From an uncultured Aureimonas sp. (GTDB taxonomy: Bacteria; Pseudomonadota; Alphaproteobacteria; Rhizobiales; Rhizobiaceae), in the NCBI RefSeq assembly GCF_913775355.1, contig NZ_CAJYIU010000325.1:1-49450 (forward strand): a DNA stretch of 49,450 bases, read 5' to 3'. The notes under the pieces are model-generated. The model did no database searches. It was not told the DNA's origin and saw only the letters and a program-made list of their open reading frames with translations. Shown piece by piece: positions 1 through 14,495 of this stretch; within the stretch, counting starts at the first letter, position 1, and every line of letters starts with the position of its first letter. Both the position numbers and the translations under genes were made by a program.

Positions 1-191
1 CCAGCCGGCACGACGATCTTGGCGACCGTACCCTCGTCGACCGCCTCGACTTCCATCGTGGCCTTGTCGGTCTCGATCTCCGCGATGACGTCGCCGGAGG
101 AGACCTTGTCGCCCTCCTTCACCAGCCACTTCGCGAGGTTGCCCTCTTCCATCGTCGGCGAGAGGGCCGGCATCGTGACGTTGATCGGCAT
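1..191 (-). CDS. pdhC: Dihydrolipoamide acetyltransferase (PDH E2), N-terminal part only
   Basis: Only the first 63 codons are in the window; the gene runs off the left edge. E2 carries acetyl groups from E1 to CoA on a swinging lipoyl arm in the cytoplasmic pyruvate dehydrogenase complex. The visible part is a biotinyl/lipoyl domain: it begins [19 protein letters not shown] and has the lipoylation motif [10 protein letters not shown], with the modified Lys at about residue 43. This domain is very similar to the one at the start of the neighbouring pdhB product. The ATG at 189-191 is preceded by an AGGAG about 10 bases upstream. It follows pdhA and pdhB in the same direction, but a gap of over 200 bases with two hairpins separates it from pdhB. 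The E2 call rests on the lipoyl domain plus position; the catalytic domain is not visible. Confidence 0.9.
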   Translation of the reverse strand, partial: MPINVTMPALSPTMEEGNLAKWLVKEGDKVSSGDVIAEIETDKATMEVEAVDEGTVAKIVVPA

Positions 192-407
192 CGGCGAACG
201 TCTCCTCAGTCGCCCATTCGACGGGCATCGATAGGTCTCGGCGCCAAGACCCACTGCGGGAGCGGGCGTTCGGCCGGCATCAAGGTTGCCTGTGCGGCTG
301 CCACGTCAAGCGGCCATGCATGCCGCAGCGCGGCAGAAAGGGACGGGCAATTCGTCCGTCCCCGTAGGTGGAAGGCCCGATACCTTCGGCACCGGGCGCC
401 GACCGCC
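192..407. other. Intercistronic gap pdhB-pdhC with two hairpins
   Basis: No credible gene is seen in these 216 bases. Two inverted repeats lie here: TGCCGC/GCGGCA with a 3-base loop at 321-335, and GGGACGG/CCGTCCC with a 9-base loop at 340-362. Neither is followed by a T-run on the minus strand, so they look more like an intercistronic processing, stability or partial-attenuation element than a classical terminator. pdhA and pdhB are only 12 bases apart. Confidence 0.4.
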
Positions 408-1826
408 TCAGCGGTAGCAGACGGCCTTCACCGCCTCGACGACTTCCTTGGCCGACGGCAGCGCGAGCTTCTCGAGGTTCGCCGCGTACGGCATCGGCAC
501 GTCCTTGCCGCAGACCTTCAGCACCGGCGCGTCGAGATGATCGAACGCACGAACCATCAGTTCCGAAGCGATGTGCGAGCCGACCGAACCCTGCGGCCAG
601 CCTTCTTCGACCGTGACGCAGCGGTTGGTCTTCTTCACCGAGCGGACGACCGCGTCGATGTCCATCGGACGGATCGTGCGAAGGTCGATGACCTCGGCGT
701 CGATGCCCTCCTTGGCCAGTTGCTCGGCCGCTGCGACGGCGTAGGTCATACCGATGCCGAAGGAGACGATCGTGACGTCCTTGCCCTTGCGGTGAACGCG
801 GGCCTTGCCGATCGGAACGGTCCAGTCGTCGGTGTCCGGCACCTCGAACGAGTGACCATAGAGGATCTCGTTCTCGAGGAAGACGATCGGGTTCGGATCG
901 CGGATCGCCGACTTCATCAGGCCCTTGGCGTCGGCCGCCGAGTAAGGCTGGATGACCTTCAGGCCCGGGATCTGGCTGTACCAGGCCGCGTAGTCCTGGC
1001 TGTGCTGGGCCGCAACGCGCGCCGCCGCACCGTTCGGGCCGCGGAAGACGATCGGGCACCCCATCTGGCCGCCCGCCATATAGAGCGTCTTGGCGGCCGA
1101 GTTGATGATCTGATCGATCGCCTGCATGGCGAAGTTGAACGTCATGAACTCGACGATCGGCTTCAGGCCGGCGAACGCGGCGCCGACGCCCATGCCGGCA
1201 AAGCCGTGCTCGGTGATCGGCGTGTCGACGATGCGTCGGGCCCCGAACTCATCGAGCAGACCCTGGCTGATCTTGTAGGCGCCCTGATACTCGGCGACCT
1301 CTTCACCCATCAGGAAGACGGTGTCGTCGCGGCGCATCTCCTCGGCCATCGCCTCGCGGAGCGCCTCGCGCACGGTCTTCGTCACCATCTTAGTGCCGGC
1401 CGGGATTTCCTCGGCGAACTCACCGTCGACATCCTCGGGCTCGGGGTGCGACATGCCCTGTGCCGGCACCGGCGCCGGCTTCGACTTGTCGCCGTCGGAC
1501 GATTCCGGCTTCGCCTCCGCGGGCGCGGCTTCGGCGGCCGGTACGGCCTTGGGCGCGGACGCCACGGCGTCGTCGGCGCTCTCGCCGTCGGCCAGGAGGA
1601 TCGCGATCGGGGTGTTGACCTTCACGCCCTCGGTTCCCGCTGCGATCAGGATCTTCCCGATCTTGCCCTCGTCGATGGCCTCGACCTCCATGGTCGCCTT
1701 GTCGGTCTCGATCTCGGCGATCACGTCACCGGGGGCGACACTGTCGCCTTCCTGCTTGACCCACTTCGAGAGAGTGCCCTCCTCCATGGTCGGAGACAGG
1801 GCGGGCATCAGGATTTCGGTCGGCAT
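408..1826 (-). CDS. pdhB: Pyruvate dehydrogenase E1 component subunit beta with N-terminal lipoyl domain
   Basis: This is the beta subunit of the thiamine-diphosphate-dependent E1 enzyme, which decarboxylates pyruvate and passes the acetyl group to E2. The 472-residue protein has a lipoyl domain at about residues 1-80 ([20 protein letters not shown], then [10 protein letters not shown] with the acceptor Lys at residue 43). An Ala/Pro/Glu-rich linker covers about 80-145. A full transketolase-like pyrimidine-binding and C-terminal domain follows, with [19 protein letters not shown] and [11 protein letters not shown]. Ordinary E1-beta is near 330 residues; the extra length is the fused lipoyl domain and linker, which is known in rhizobial PDH. 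The ATG at 1824-1826 lies 12 bases after the pdhA stop, so the two are cotranscribed. Confidence 0.96.
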   Translation of the reverse strand: MPTEILMPALSPTMEEGTLSKWVKQEGDSVAPGDVIAEIETDKATMEVEAIDEGKIGKILIAAGTEGVKVNTPIAILLADGESADDAVASAPKAVPAAEAAPAEAKPESSDGDKSKPAPVPAQGMSHPEPEDVDGEFAEEIPAGTKMVTKTVREALREAMAEEMRRDDTVFLMGEEVAEYQGAYKISQGLLDEFGARRIVDTPITEHGFAGMGVGAAFAGLKPIVEFMTFNFAMQAIDQIINSAAKTLYMAGGQMGCPIVFRGPNGAAARVAAQHSQDYAAWYSQIPGLKVIQPYSAADAKGLMKSAIRDPNPIVFLENEILYGHSFEVPDTDDWTVPIGKARVHRKGKDVTIVSFGIGMTYAVAAAEQLAKEGIDAEVIDLRTIRPMDIDAVVRSVKKTNRCVTVEEGWPQGSVGSHIASELMVRAFDHLDAPVLKVCGKDVPMPYAANLEKLALPSAKEVVEAVKAVCYR

Positions 1827-1838
1827 GCGCCCCTCCCC

Positions 1839-2930
1839 TTACTTCGAAGCCTGCGGAACGGTGTCCGCATAGATGTCGGTCCACAGTTCCGAGACATCCG
1901 GCTCGGGATCGTTCTGGGCGAACTCGGCGGCGTCGGCCACGATGTCGCGCACTTCGCGATCGACGGCCTTCAGATCGTCCTCGGACGCGTTGTGCGCGTC
2001 CATCAGGCGCTGGCGCACCTGCTCGATCGGATCGGATTCGGCGCGCATCTTCTGCACCTCGTCGCGGGTGCGGTACTTCGCGGGATCCGACATCGAGTGG
2101 CCGCGGTAGCGGTAGGTCAGCATCTCAAGGATCATCGGACCCTCGCCGCTGCGGCAATGCTGGATCGCGAGGTCGCCGGCCGCCTTCACGGCGCGCACGT
2201 CCATACCGTCGACCTGGATGCCCGGAATCTTGAACGACAGGCCGCGGTGGGCAAAGTTGGTCTCGGCCGAGGCGCGGTTCACCGACGTGCCCATGGCGTA
2301 GCGGTTGTTCTCGATCACGTAGATGACCGGGAGCTTCCACAACGAGGCCATGTTGAAGCTCTCGTAGACCTGGCCCTGATTGGCCGCTCCGTCACCGAAA
2401 TAGGCGATCGCCACCGAGTCGTTTCCGCGGTAGCGGTTGGCGAAAGCGAGACCCGTCCCGAGGGAAACCTGCGCGCCGACGATGCCATGTCCACCGTAGA
2501 AGTGCTTCTCCTTCGAGAACATGTGCATCGAGCCGCCCTTGCCCTTCGAGTATCCGGAGCGGCGACCCGTAAGCTCGGCCATGACGCCGCGCGATTCCAT
2601 GCCCGTGGCCAGCATGTGGCCGTGGTCGCGGTAACCGGTGATGACCTGATCACCTTCCTTCATCGACATCTGCATGCCGACGACCACGGCTTCCTGGCCG
2701 ATATAGAGATGGCAGAAGCCGCCGATGAAGCCCATGCCGTAGAGCTGGCCGGCCTTCTCTTCGAAACGGCGGATCAGGAGCATGTCGCGATAGGCGCGAA
2801 GGTCCTCGTCCTTTGTGAAGTCGACCGGCACCGGCGCGGTGTACTGCTTCAGCGTCTTCTCGATCTCGCCAGCGCCGGGAGCCTTCGCTTCGCCGTCGCC
2901 GCCGATCCCTGATTTCTTGAGTGCGGCCAT
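1839..2930 (-). CDS. pdhA: Pyruvate dehydrogenase E1 component subunit alpha
   Basis: The alpha subunit of PDH E1 binds thiamine diphosphate and forms an alpha2-beta2 enzyme with the pdhB product. The thiamine diphosphate motif GDGAANQGQVYESFNMASLW is present and followed by the ENNRYAMGTS segment. The conserved loop YRYRGHSMSDPAKYR near residue 275 is also present. I chose the ATG at 2928-2930 (363 residues) because GGGAG sits six bases upstream. An in-frame ATG at 2942 and a longer frame up to 3008 exist, but the longer one would run into the -10 and -35 elements of a likely promoter at 2981-3008. It is the first gene of pdhA-pdhB(-pdhC). Confidence 0.96.
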   Translation of the reverse strand: MAALKKSGIGGDGEAKAPGAGEIEKTLKQYTAPVPVDFTKDEDLRAYRDMLLIRRFEEKAGQLYGMGFIGGFCHLYIGQEAVVVGMQMSMKEGDQVITGYRDHGHMLATGMESRGVMAELTGRRSGYSKGKGGSMHMFSKEKHFYGGHGIVGAQVSLGTGLAFANRYRGNDSVAIAYFGDGAANQGQVYESFNMASLWKLPVIYVIENNRYAMGTSVNRASAETNFAHRGLSFKIPGIQVDGMDVRAVKAAGDLAIQHCRSGEGPMILEMLTYRYRGHSMSDPAKYRTRDEVQKMRAESDPIEQVRQRLMDAHNASEDDLKAVDREVRDIVADAAEFAQNDPEPDVSELWTDIYADTVPQASK

Positions 2931-2980
2931 TTCGACTCCCATCCCTTGACGCCCCGAGTCCGGCGGGCAAGTTTTGGGCA

Positions 2981-3008
2981 AGTATATGGACAAGATACAG
3001 GCACGCAA
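2981..3008 (-). promoter_or_regulatory. Candidate sigma-70 promoter of pdhA
   Basis: Read on the minus strand, TTGCGT (3003-3008) and TATACT (2981-2986) are separated by 16 bases. Transcription would start near 2974, giving a leader of about 44 bases before the pdhA ATG at 2930. Several TTAA tetramers lie just upstream (3024-3082). Assigned by eye from the consensus only. Confidence 0.45.
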
Positions 3009-3078
3009 GCCACTGGCCGCGCCTTAACCGATCTCGTGTTAATCCCTTCCGTCGCCACGTTAATTAGCCTTAAGCAGG

Positions 3079-3405
3079 TTAATTCTCGTCGCTTGGCTTG
3101 AGAAGGATTGTAACTTCGTCGTCGTTGGACAGGTTCAGGGAACGACGGGCCCGTTCATCGATCATGTCGCGCTCGAGGGTGCCGTCGCTGAGGAGGCGAA
3201 CCCGCGTCTCCAACGCTTCTCGCGTGTCGACGATCTCGGCGTAGACGGCCTGTTTGCGTGCCAGTTCCTCTTTGAGCGCCACGCTGGCTTCCGTCCCGTA
3301 ACGTCCGCTCTGGGCGTGGAACACAAAGTAGGCAAGACATGGCAGGGTGATGGCGGGGACGACCAGCTGGGACAGACGCGATCTGCGCTTTTGCTTCGTA
3401 TGCAT
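3079..3405 (-). CDS. Septum formation initiator FtsB/DivIC family protein
   Basis: This 108-residue protein has the FtsB/DivIC layout: a short basic N-terminus (MHTKQKRRSRLSQL), one membrane segment at about residues 14-31 (VVPAITLPCLAYFVFHA), and then a heptad-rich coiled coil at about 38-72. A small C-terminal tail contains ERDMIDERARRSLNL, typical of the family. FtsB acts in the inner membrane with FtsL and FtsQ in the divisome. The position between eno and pdhA is the usual one in Hyphomicrobiales. It may be transcribed alone, since a hairpin separates it from eno and a promoter-like site separates it from pdhA. The family is secure; the exact partner role is inferred. Confidence 0.88.
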   Translation of the reverse strand: MHTKQKRRSRLSQLVVPAITLPCLAYFVFHAQSGRYGTEASVALKEELARKQAVYAEIVDTREALETRVRLLSDGTLERDMIDERARRSLNLSNDDEVTILLKPSDEN

Positions 3406-3484
3406 GACGAGGGTCTCCGGAACGAAGCGAACCTAGACCCCAGCGATTTACATCTCGTTAAGCGTAACGATCCTGCCATGCGAA

Positions 3485-3506
3485 GAGGGGCGCCGGAGCG
3501 CCCCTC
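3485..3506 (-). terminator. GC-rich hairpin after eno, possible terminator
   Basis: GAGGGGCGC and GCGCCCCTC pair around a CGGA tetraloop, nine bases after the eno stop codon. There is no real T-run on the minus strand (TTCGCATGG follows), so its strength as a terminator is doubtful. The core is identical, apart from one loop base, to the hairpin at 7414-7433 after secG. Confidence 0.45.
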
Positions 3507-3515
3507 GATGATATG

Positions 3516-5703
<2,188 letters not shown>

Positions 5704-5723
5704 GGTCGGCCTTTCGATCGAGG

Positions 5724-8073
<2,350 letters not shown>

Positions 8074-8109
8074 GGCCTCGAGGCGCAATCTCTCACAAGT
8101 TGCGCGTCT

Positions 8110-8136
8110 TCTATAGGAGGCTTTCGCGTATTCCAA
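8110..8136 (-). promoter_or_regulatory. Weak candidate promoter of secG
   Basis: On the minus strand TTGGAA (8131-8136) and TATAGA (8110-8115) are separated by 15 bases, shorter than optimal. It would give a leader of about 30 bases before the secG ATG. It lies in the 86-base gap between tpiA and secG. Confidence 0.25.
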
Positions 8137-8159
8137 CCGCTTTCGGCGGCGGGCGGATT

Positions 8160-8915
8160 TCAGCCTTTCGCGGCGCGGCAGATCGGCAGGAAGTCCGCGG
8201 CCTTGAGGCTGGCGCCGCCGACCAGCGCCCCGTCGACATCGCCAAGCGCCAGAAGCTCGGCCGCGTTGGACGCCTTGACCGACCCGCCATAGAGAATCCG
8301 CATGCCATCCGCAGCCTCGGCGCCGAAGCGATCGGCGATCCGGCCGCGGATGAAGGCGTGGGTCTCGCCGACGTCGGCCACCGTCGGCGTCCGGCCGGTG
8401 CCGATCGCCCAGACCGGCTCATAAGCGACGACGGTGTTTGCGGGGGTGGCGCCGGCGGGAAGCGAGCGCTCGATCTGATCGGCGAGGACGTCGAGCGTCC
8501 GGCCCGCGTTCTCCTCCGCCTCGGTCTCGCCGATGCAGATCACCGCGACGAGGCCCGATGCCCAGGCGGCTTCCGCCTTGCGCGCCACGAGTTCGCTCGC
8601 CTCGCCGTGGTCGGTCCGACGCTCGGAATGGCCGAGGATGACGTGACTGGCACCTGCGTCCCTCAGCATGGCCGCCGACACGTCGCCGGTATGGGCGCCG
8701 CTCTCCTTCGTATGCGCGTCCTGCCCGCCGATCGCGATCGTTCCGCCGGCAAGTTCGGCGGCCTTCGCGACGAGGATCGAGGGTGGGCAGATCAGCACCT
8801 CCACACCAATGACCGGGTTGGCGCCGAGATCGGCCTTCATCGCCAAAAGTTCATCCAGCGCCGCGCGCGAGCCGTTCATCTTCCAGTTTCCGGCGATCAG
8901 CGGCGTGCGGCTCAT
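8160..8915 (-). CDS. tpiA: Triosephosphate isomerase
   Basis: This enzyme interconverts dihydroxyacetone phosphate and glyceraldehyde 3-phosphate. The 251-residue protein has the N-terminal [10 protein letters not shown] with the catalytic Lys. It also has ILGHSERR with the catalytic His, the [12 protein letters not shown] segment with the catalytic Glu, and the phosphate-binding [10 protein letters not shown] near the C-terminus. All catalytic positions are intact and the length is normal. The ATG at 8913-8915 gives the conserved start [12 protein letters not shown]. It diverges from the ppiD-trpD operon across about 170 bases that must hold both promoters; I could not pick convincing -35 and -10 elements there. 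Confidence 0.97.
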   Translation of the reverse strand: MSRTPLIAGNWKMNGSRAALDELLAMKADLGANPVIGVEVLICPPSILVAKAAELAGGTIAIGGQDAHTKESGAHTGDVSAAMLRDAGASHVILGHSERRTDHGEASELVARKAEAAWASGLVAVICIGETEAEENAGRTLDVLADQIERSLPAGATPANTVVAYEPVWAIGTGRTPTVADVGETHAFIRGRIADRFGAEAADGMRILYGGSVKASNAAELLALGDVDGALVGGASLKAADFLPICRAAKG

Positions 8916-9084
8916 GAAGCGATCCTCGATCCGGCGGCGCAGAAGGGCGGCCGCGATGTGTGTGCTATGGTGCTAGCGGCTCGCGCGCAGCGAAATCAAG
9001 CGCGTCGTCGCGCGTGCCGCGCTTTCCTTCCACGGCCAAAATGCCTATTGCCCTGACCCAAAGAACAAATCCGGGAGACGGGTG

Positions 9085-10971
9085 ATGATGAATCAGATGC
9101 GGCGCGGCGCGTCGAGCTGGGTGGCCAGGATCTTTCTGGGCGCGTTGGCCGTCAGCTTCGTCGGCTGGGGCATCGCCGACGTCCTGCGCAACCGCGATGG
9201 CGGCAGCACGATGCTGAGCGCTGGCGAGACGCGCGTCTCGGTTCCCGAGTTCCAGCTCGCCTACCGGCAGGGGCTCAATCGCCTCTCGCAGCAGCTTCAG
9301 CGTCGACCGAGCACCGAAGAAGCGGAGGCGTTCGGTCTCGATCAGGCCGTGTTGTCGCAGCTGACGGCCGGAGCGCTCCTCGACGAGCAGGCACGTCGCC
9401 TCGGCGTTGGCGTCTCCGACGACGGACTAATCCAGCTCATCCAGAACGAGCCGGCCTTCAAGGATCAGTCGGGCAACTTCTCGCGCAACACCATGCGTGC
9501 CGTGCTCGCGAACGCCCAGATCACCGAGCAGTCCTACCTCGAGGACCTGCGCGGCAGCGCGACGCGCAATCAGCTGATCGCTCCTCTGTCCGACGGCGCC
9601 TCCGTTCCCGCGGCGTTCGTCGAGGCGCTCGGCGCCTACAACGGCGAGCGCCGTACCCTGAACTACATGCGACTGACGCCGCCACCGGCCGATAGCGTCG
9701 AGGCGCCGACGGACGAAGCGCTCGACGACTTCTACACGCAGGGTCAGGACGGCTATCGCGCGCCCGAGTATCGCGGCTTCTCCTACCTGTCGCTCTCGCC
9801 CGCCGCGTTTGCCGATCCGGCCGCCGTCACCGACGAGGCGATCGCGGCGAGCTACGAGGCGAACCGTGCGCGCTACACGACGCCGGAGCGCCGTCAGGTC
9901 GCACAGATCGTGTTCGCCGACCGCGCGTCCGCCGACCGCGCCGCGCAGGCGATGGCGGCCGGCACCCGCTTTGCCGACGCGGCTGCCGCCGAAGGGCGGC
10001 AGGTCGCCGAACTCGGCCTCGTTCCGCGCTCGGCCATCCCGAACACGACCCTTGCCGATGCCGCGTTCTCGGCTACGGTGAACCAGCCGACCGCCGTTGT
10101 GGACGGCCCGTTCGGGCCCGTGATCATGCTGGTCCAGCAGATCGCGCCGGAAGTCGTCCGTTCGCTCGACGAGGTGCGCGACGAGGTGCGCAACAGTCTG
10201 GCCCTGGAAGCCGCGAACGCCAAGGTCACGGACGCGTACAACGCGATCTCGGAAGCGATGCAGAACGGCGCGCCGCTTGCCGAAGCCGCCCAGCAGGCCG
10301 GCTACCCGCTGCAGACGGTGGCGCTGGTCGATGCCTCCGGCAACCCGGCCGACGCATCCACGGCTCCGGACCTTCCGGCCAAGCCGCAGCTTCTTGCGGC
10401 TGTCTTCGCGGCCCAGCCCGGCATGCCGCCGCAGCCGGTGAACTACCAAGGCAACAACTACGTCTTCTTCGAACTCGGCGACGTCGTGCCCGCCCGCGAC
10501 CGGCCGCTCGCCGAAGTGCGCGACCGCGTCGTAGCGGACTGGAAGGTCGACGAGGCGGAACGTCTGATGACGGAGCGCGCCGAGGCTCTGGCTGAGCGCG
10601 TGCGTGGCGGCCAGAGCCTTGCCGACGTCGCCGCGGCCGAGGGCCTGACGGTGCAGACCGCGGCCGCGATCACCCGCGAGAGCGGTCGTGCGGAGATCGG
10701 CGAGGCTGCGACGCGGGCGGCCTTCTCAGGACCGCAGGGCACGGTGGTGGAAGCGCCGGCCCTCGAATCCGGGCAGGCCGTGGTGCTTCAGGTGACGGAG
10801 GTCGCAGACGCCGCCGATCCCGCCGCCAATGTCCCGGCCCAGGCGCGCCAGTCGCTGGACGAGACGATGCGCGAGGACCTCTTCCAGAGCTATGTCGCCT
10901 ACCTCCAGGGATCGATCCCGGTGTCGCTGAACAACGCCGCCCTCCAGCAGGCGAAGGTGGCGGTGCGATGA
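9085..10971 (+). CDS. Membrane-anchored peptidylprolyl isomerase (PpiD/SurA-like)
   Basis: This is a periplasmic folding factor anchored by one membrane segment at about residues 14-32 ([21 protein letters not shown]). The N-terminal SurA_N-like region runs to about residue 230, then a PPIC-type rotamase-like domain ([21 protein letters not shown] to [16 protein letters not shown]), and a C-terminal SurA-like helical part. The length of 628 residues fits the PpiD family. The sequence allows a GTG at 9082 and ATGs at 9085 and 9088. GGGAG at 9073-9077 has the best spacing to 9085. Its stop overlaps the trpD start in an ATGA, so they are translationally coupled. This odd pairing of a foldase gene with trpDC is common in Hyphomicrobiales. 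The exact clients are unknown. Confidence 0.88.
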   Translation: MMNQMRRGASSWVARIFLGALAVSFVGWGIADVLRNRDGGSTMLSAGETRVSVPEFQLAYRQGLNRLSQQLQRRPSTEEAEAFGLDQAVLSQLTAGALLDEQARRLGVGVSDDGLIQLIQNEPAFKDQSGNFSRNTMRAVLANAQITEQSYLEDLRGSATRNQLIAPLSDGASVPAAFVEALGAYNGERRTLNYMRLTPPPADSVEAPTDEALDDFYTQGQDGYRAPEYRGFSYLSLSPAAFADPAAVTDEAIAASYEANRARYTTPERRQVAQIVFADRASADRAAQAMAAGTRFADAAAAEGRQVAELGLVPRSAIPNTTLADAAFSATVNQPTAVVDGPFGPVIMLVQQIAPEVVRSLDEVRDEVRNSLALEAANAKVTDAYNAISEAMQNGAPLAEAAQQAGYPLQTVALVDASGNPADASTAPDLPAKPQLLAAVFAAQPGMPPQPVNYQGNNYVFFELGDVVPARDRPLAEVRDRVVADWKVDEAERLMTERAEALAERVRGGQSLADVAAAEGLTVQTAAAITRESGRAEIGEAATRAAFSGPQGTVVEAPALESGQAVVLQVTEVADAADPAANVPAQARQSLDETMREDLFQSYVAYLQGSIPVSLNNAALQQAKVAVR

Positions 10972-11993
10972 GCGCCGGCCTGAAGCCCCTGATCGGAAAG
11001 GTCGCGGGTGGCCAGGCGCTCTCGCGGGACGAAGCGCGCGAGGCGTTCGGCATCCTGATGTCAGGCGAGGCGACGCCTTCGCAGATCGGCGGTTTCCTCA
11101 TGGCCCTGCGGGTTCGCGGCGAGACCGTGGATGAGATCGCCGGCGCGGTGGACGTCATGCGCGCCAACATGGCGCGGGTGCGCGCGCCGGCCGAGGCCGT
11201 CGACATCGTCGGCACCGGCGGCGATCATGCGGGAACATACAACGTCTCGACCTGTGCGGCTTTCGTGGTCGCCGGGTGCGGTGTGCCTGTCGCAAAGCAT
11301 GGAAACCGTGCCCTGTCGTCGCGCTCGGGTTCGGCCGACGTCCTCGCGGCGCTCGGCGTCGACGTCGACCTGACGCCGGAGGCGATCTCCGATGTCGCCG
11401 AGCGCACGAATCTCTGTTTCATGTTCGCGCCGACCCATCATGCGGCGATGCGCTTCGTCGGCCCGTCGCGCGTCGAACTCGGCACGCGCACCATCTTCAA
11501 CATGCTGGGACCGCTCGCCAATCCCGCCGGCGTCCGCCGGCTGCTGGTGGGCGTCTACGCCGCCGAATGGGTTCGCCCGATCGCCGAGGCTCTTCTGGCC
11601 CTCGGCGCGCAGGCCGCCTGGGTCGTGCATGGCGACGGGCTGGACGAGATCACCAATTGCGGTCCGACGAACGTCTGCGAAATCCGCGACGGGGCGATCC
11701 GCGAATTGACGATCGAACCGGAGACGTTCGGCTTCGAACGCCGCCAGCTTGCCGACATCGTCGGAGGCGATGCGCTGCAAAACGCGGCGGCTCTCCGGTC
11801 CGTGCTGGCCGGCCAAGCCAGCGCATATCGCGACATCGTGATCCTCAATGCGGGCGCGGCGCTCGTGGTGGCGGGCCGGGCTGCAAACCTGGCCGACGGC
11901 GTTGCCATGGCGACCGATTCGATCGACAGCGGACGCGCGGGGCAAGCGCTAGACCGACTCGTCGTCGCCACACGCCGTTCTGGGAGTGCCTGA
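10968..11993 (+). CDS. trpD: Anthranilate phosphoribosyltransferase
   Basis: TrpD transfers phosphoribose from PRPP to anthranilate, the second step of tryptophan synthesis from chorismate. The 341-residue protein has the PRPP-binding motif [18 protein letters not shown] at about residue 80, the conserved [21 protein letters not shown], and [23 protein letters not shown]. These are diagnostic. The start codon overlaps the stop of the upstream PPIase gene (ATGA at 10968-10971), and trpC follows two bases after the stop. trpE and trpG are not in the window, so the trp genes are split over the genome, as usual in this order. Confidence 0.97.
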   Translation: MSAGLKPLIGKVAGGQALSRDEAREAFGILMSGEATPSQIGGFLMALRVRGETVDEIAGAVDVMRANMARVRAPAEAVDIVGTGGDHAGTYNVSTCAAFVVAGCGVPVAKHGNRALSSRSGSADVLAALGVDVDLTPEAISDVAERTNLCFMFAPTHHAAMRFVGPSRVELGTRTIFNMLGPLANPAGVRRLLVGVYAAEWVRPIAEALLALGAQAAWVVHGDGLDEITNCGPTNVCEIRDGAIRELTIEPETFGFERRQLADIVGGDALQNAAALRSVLAGQASAYRDIVILNAGAALVVAGRAANLADGVAMATDSIDSGRAGQALDRLVVATRRSGSA

Positions 11994-11995
11994 GA

Positions 11996-12796
11996 ATGTC
12001 CGATATTCTCGCGAAGATCGAACACTACAAGCGCGAGGAGATCGCCGCTGCGAAGGCCGCGGTGTCCGCTGGAGACTTGCAGCGTCGCATCACCGAGGGC
12101 GCGCCGCCGCGCGATTTCGCTGCCGCGATCCGACGCAGGCACGAGGCCGGCCAGTTCGCCCTCATCGCCGAGGTCAAGAAGGCAAGCCCGTCGAAGGGGC
12201 TGATCCGACCGGACTTCGAGCCGGTGGCGCTGGCCGAAGCCTACGAGCGCGCCGGTGCGGCGTGCCTCTCGGTGCTGACCGACACGCCCTCCTTCCAGGG
12301 CGCGCCGGAGTTCCTAACGGCGGCCCGCAACGCCACTGCCTTGCCCGCGCTGCGGAAGGATTTCCTCTTCGACCCCTACCAGGTCCTCGAGGCTCGGGCC
12401 TGGGGCGCGGATGCCATCCTGATCATCATGGCGTCGGTCGACGATGCGCTCGCCGCCGATCTCGAGGCGGCGGCCGAGGATCTCGGCATGGCGGCGCTGA
12501 TCGAGGTTCACGACGAAGCCGAGATGGAACGGGCCCTGAGGCTCCGTTCACCCTTGATAGGCGTCAACAACCGCAATCTACGGACCTTCGCGGTCGACCT
12601 CGCCGTCAGCGAGCGCCTGTCCACCATGGTCGGCGACGACCGAATCCTCGTCGGCGAGAGCGGTATCGGCAATCATGGCGACTGTCGGCGGCTTCATCGA
12701 TCGGGGATTTCCACGTTCCTCGTCGGGGAAAGCCTGATGCGTCAGGCGGATGTGGAAGCCGCAACGCGGTCACTTCTCGCAGGCGAGGCCGCATGA
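11996..12796 (+). CDS. trpC: Indole-3-glycerol phosphate synthase
   Basis: TrpC closes the ring of carboxyphenylamino-deoxyribulose phosphate to indole-3-glycerol phosphate in tryptophan synthesis. The 266-residue beta-alpha barrel shows the family signature [17 protein letters not shown] with the catalytic Lys, [33 protein letters not shown], and the phosphate-binding [12 protein letters not shown]. There is no fused TrpF domain. The ATG at 11996 is two bases after the trpD stop, and the gene overlaps moaC by four bases (ATGA at 12793-12796). Confidence 0.97.
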   Translation: MSDILAKIEHYKREEIAAAKAAVSAGDLQRRITEGAPPRDFAAAIRRRHEAGQFALIAEVKKASPSKGLIRPDFEPVALAEAYERAGAACLSVLTDTPSFQGAPEFLTAARNATALPALRKDFLFDPYQVLEARAWGADAILIIMASVDDALAADLEAAAEDLGMAALIEVHDEAEMERALRLRSPLIGVNNRNLRTFAVDLAVSERLSTMVGDDRILVGESGIGNHGDCRRLHRSGISTFLVGESLMRQADVEAATRSLLAGEAA

Positions 12797-13275
12797 GCGG
12801 CGATCGGCTGACGCATCTCGACGAGGCCGGCAACGCCGCGATGGTGGATGTCGGCGCGAAGGACGCGACGGTGCGGCAGGCGAGGGCCGAGGGACTGGTG
12901 CTGATGGCGCCGGAAACGCTCGACATGATCCGCACGGGATCGGCGAAGAAGGGCGACGTCCTGTCGATCGCTCGCATCGCCGGCATCATGGCCGCCAAGC
13001 GCACACACGAACTCATACCACTCTGCCATCAACTCCTGCTGGAGAAGGTCTCGGTCGATCTCGACATCGAGCCCGCCCTGCCCGGCGTCCGGGTCACCGC
13101 CAGCGCGCGTGTCACCGGCAAGACGGGAATCGAGATGGAAGCGCTGACGGCCGTGTCCGTCGCCTGCCTCACGATCTACGACATGGCGAAGGCCGTGGAT
13201 CGCGGGATGTCGATCACGGGGATCCGCCTCCTGGAAAAGGCGGGGGGTCGCTCGGGACACTGGTCGGCACCATGA
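12793..13275 (+). CDS. moaC: Cyclic pyranopterin monophosphate synthase MoaC
   Basis: MoaC converts the 3',8-cyclo-GTP product of MoaA to cyclic pyranopterin monophosphate in molybdenum cofactor synthesis. The 160-residue length is normal. Motifs seen are [19 protein letters not shown], the family signature around [20 protein letters not shown] at about residue 75, and [26 protein letters not shown] with the catalytic Lys-Asp region. It begins inside the trpC stop (ATGA) and ends inside the moeA start (ATGA), so it is translationally coupled on both sides. Confidence 0.97.
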   Translation: MSGDRLTHLDEAGNAAMVDVGAKDATVRQARAEGLVLMAPETLDMIRTGSAKKGDVLSIARIAGIMAAKRTHELIPLCHQLLLEKVSVDLDIEPALPGVRVTASARVTGKTGIEMEALTAVSVACLTIYDMAKAVDRGMSITGIRLLEKAGGRSGHWSAP

Positions 13276-14492
13276 CGCTGGTTCCGTTCGAGGACGCCCT
13301 CGCCCGCCTCCTTCAAGATGCCGTACCGGTCGAGGATACCGAGTCCGTAACCGTCGGCGAAGGCGGCGGGCGCGTCCTGTCGACCGATCTCGTGGCGCGC
13401 CGTACCCAACCGGCCTTCGACGCATCGGCCATGGACGGCTACGCGCTTCGCTCGGTTGATCTCACGCAATCGCCTGCCGATCTGCGCGTCGTCGGCGAAT
13501 CGGCGGCGGGGCATGCCTTCTCGGGCGTCGTGTCGTCCGACGAAGCGGTCCGCATCTTCACAGGCGCGCCGCTGCCGGCAGGGGCTGACGCGGTGGTGAT
13601 CCAGGAGAACACCGAGCGCCCGTCCGAGGCCAATGTTCGCGTGCTGGAGCGGGTCGAGCCGGGCGCGAACATTCGTCGTGCGGGAAACGACTTTTGCAGC
13701 GGCGACGTGCTGTTTCCCGCCGGTCTGCAGCTGACGCCGGCCGCCTGCGCACTCGCGGCGAGTGGGGGCTACGGCCACCTCACGGTGCGCCGACGCGTGC
13801 GGGTCGCGATCGCTGCGACGGGAGACGAGCTCGTGGCTCCGGGAATCGATCCCGGACCATCTCAGACGGTGGCGTCGAACACTCTGGCGATCGCGATGAT
13901 CGTGCGCGCGACCGGCGGAGCCGTGATCGATCTCGGTATCGTTCCCGATTGCCGCGCCGCTCTAGCCGAGGCGATCGCTGAGGCGCAGGATGCCCAAGCC
14001 GACATCCTCGTGACGGTGGGCGGCGCCTCGGTCGGTGATCACGATCTCGTAGGACCGGTTCTGCAAGAGGCCGGCGCGTCGCTCGATTTCTGGCGGGTCG
14101 CGATGCGCCCGGGCAAGCCGCTGATGGCCGGCTCGCTTGGCCCGATGCGGATCCTCGGCCTTCCCGGCAATCCGGCTTCCAGTCTCGTCACGGCCGAACT
14201 TTTTCTGCGTCCGTTGGTGGAAGCGCTGTCCGGGATGCCGTCAACGGACCAACGCCGACGCGGCATCCTCGGCGTCGACGTCAAGGCCAACGACAAGCGG
14301 ACGGATTTCCTGCGAGCCCGCATCGAGCACGGCGAAGGCGGCGGCTCGGTCCGCGTCGTGCCCCTCCCGCGCCAGGACTCGTCCCTCCTCTCGATCTTCG
14401 CCCAGGCGGACGCCCTGCTCGTCCGGCCGGCACATGCCCCGGCCGCAGCCGCCGGAGACCCTTGCGAGTACGTCCTCCTCACCACCGGATGA
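13272..14492 (+). CDS. moeA: Molybdopterin molybdotransferase MoeA
   Basis: MoeA inserts molybdate into adenylylated molybdopterin to give the active molybdenum cofactor. The 406-residue protein shows [13 protein letters not shown] near residue 60, the [19 protein letters not shown] segment, the MoCF-binding domain with [14 protein letters not shown] and [13 protein letters not shown], and [12 protein letters not shown]. The C-terminal domain IV is complete. It starts with ATG at 13272 overlapping the moaC stop. After it, lexA has its own promoter and operator, so the ppiD-trpDC-moaC-moeA unit probably ends or is weakly read through here. Confidence 0.96.
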   Translation: MTLVPFEDALARLLQDAVPVEDTESVTVGEGGGRVLSTDLVARRTQPAFDASAMDGYALRSVDLTQSPADLRVVGESAAGHAFSGVVSSDEAVRIFTGAPLPAGADAVVIQENTERPSEANVRVLERVEPGANIRRAGNDFCSGDVLFPAGLQLTPAACALAASGGYGHLTVRRRVRVAIAATGDELVAPGIDPGPSQTVASNTLAIAMIVRATGGAVIDLGIVPDCRAALAEAIAEAQDAQADILVTVGGASVGDHDLVGPVLQEAGASLDFWRVAMRPGKPLMAGSLGPMRILGLPGNPASSLVTAELFLRPLVEALSGMPSTDQRRRGILGVDVKANDKRTDFLRARIEHGEGGGSVRVVPLPRQDSSLLSIFAQADALLVRPAHAPAAAAGDPCEYVLLTTG

Positions 14493-14495
14493 TCC

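Noticed and set aside
537-2912. A 791-codon open frame on the plus strand opposite pdhB and pdhA
   Set aside because: It mirrors the codon pattern of pdhAB in a high-G+C genome, has the His/Arg/Asp-rich composition of shadow frames and no recognisable domain.
3024-3082. Four TTAA tetramers upstream of pdhA that might be CtrA boxes
   Set aside because: CtrA sites need TTAA-N7-TTAA. The spacings here are 11, 17, 6 and 5 bases, so none fits, although the cluster stands out in GC-rich DNA.
9427-10449. A 340-codon open frame opposite the PPIase gene
   Set aside because: Antisense shadow without domain or ribosome site. The same applies to many other long opposite-strand frames in the window.
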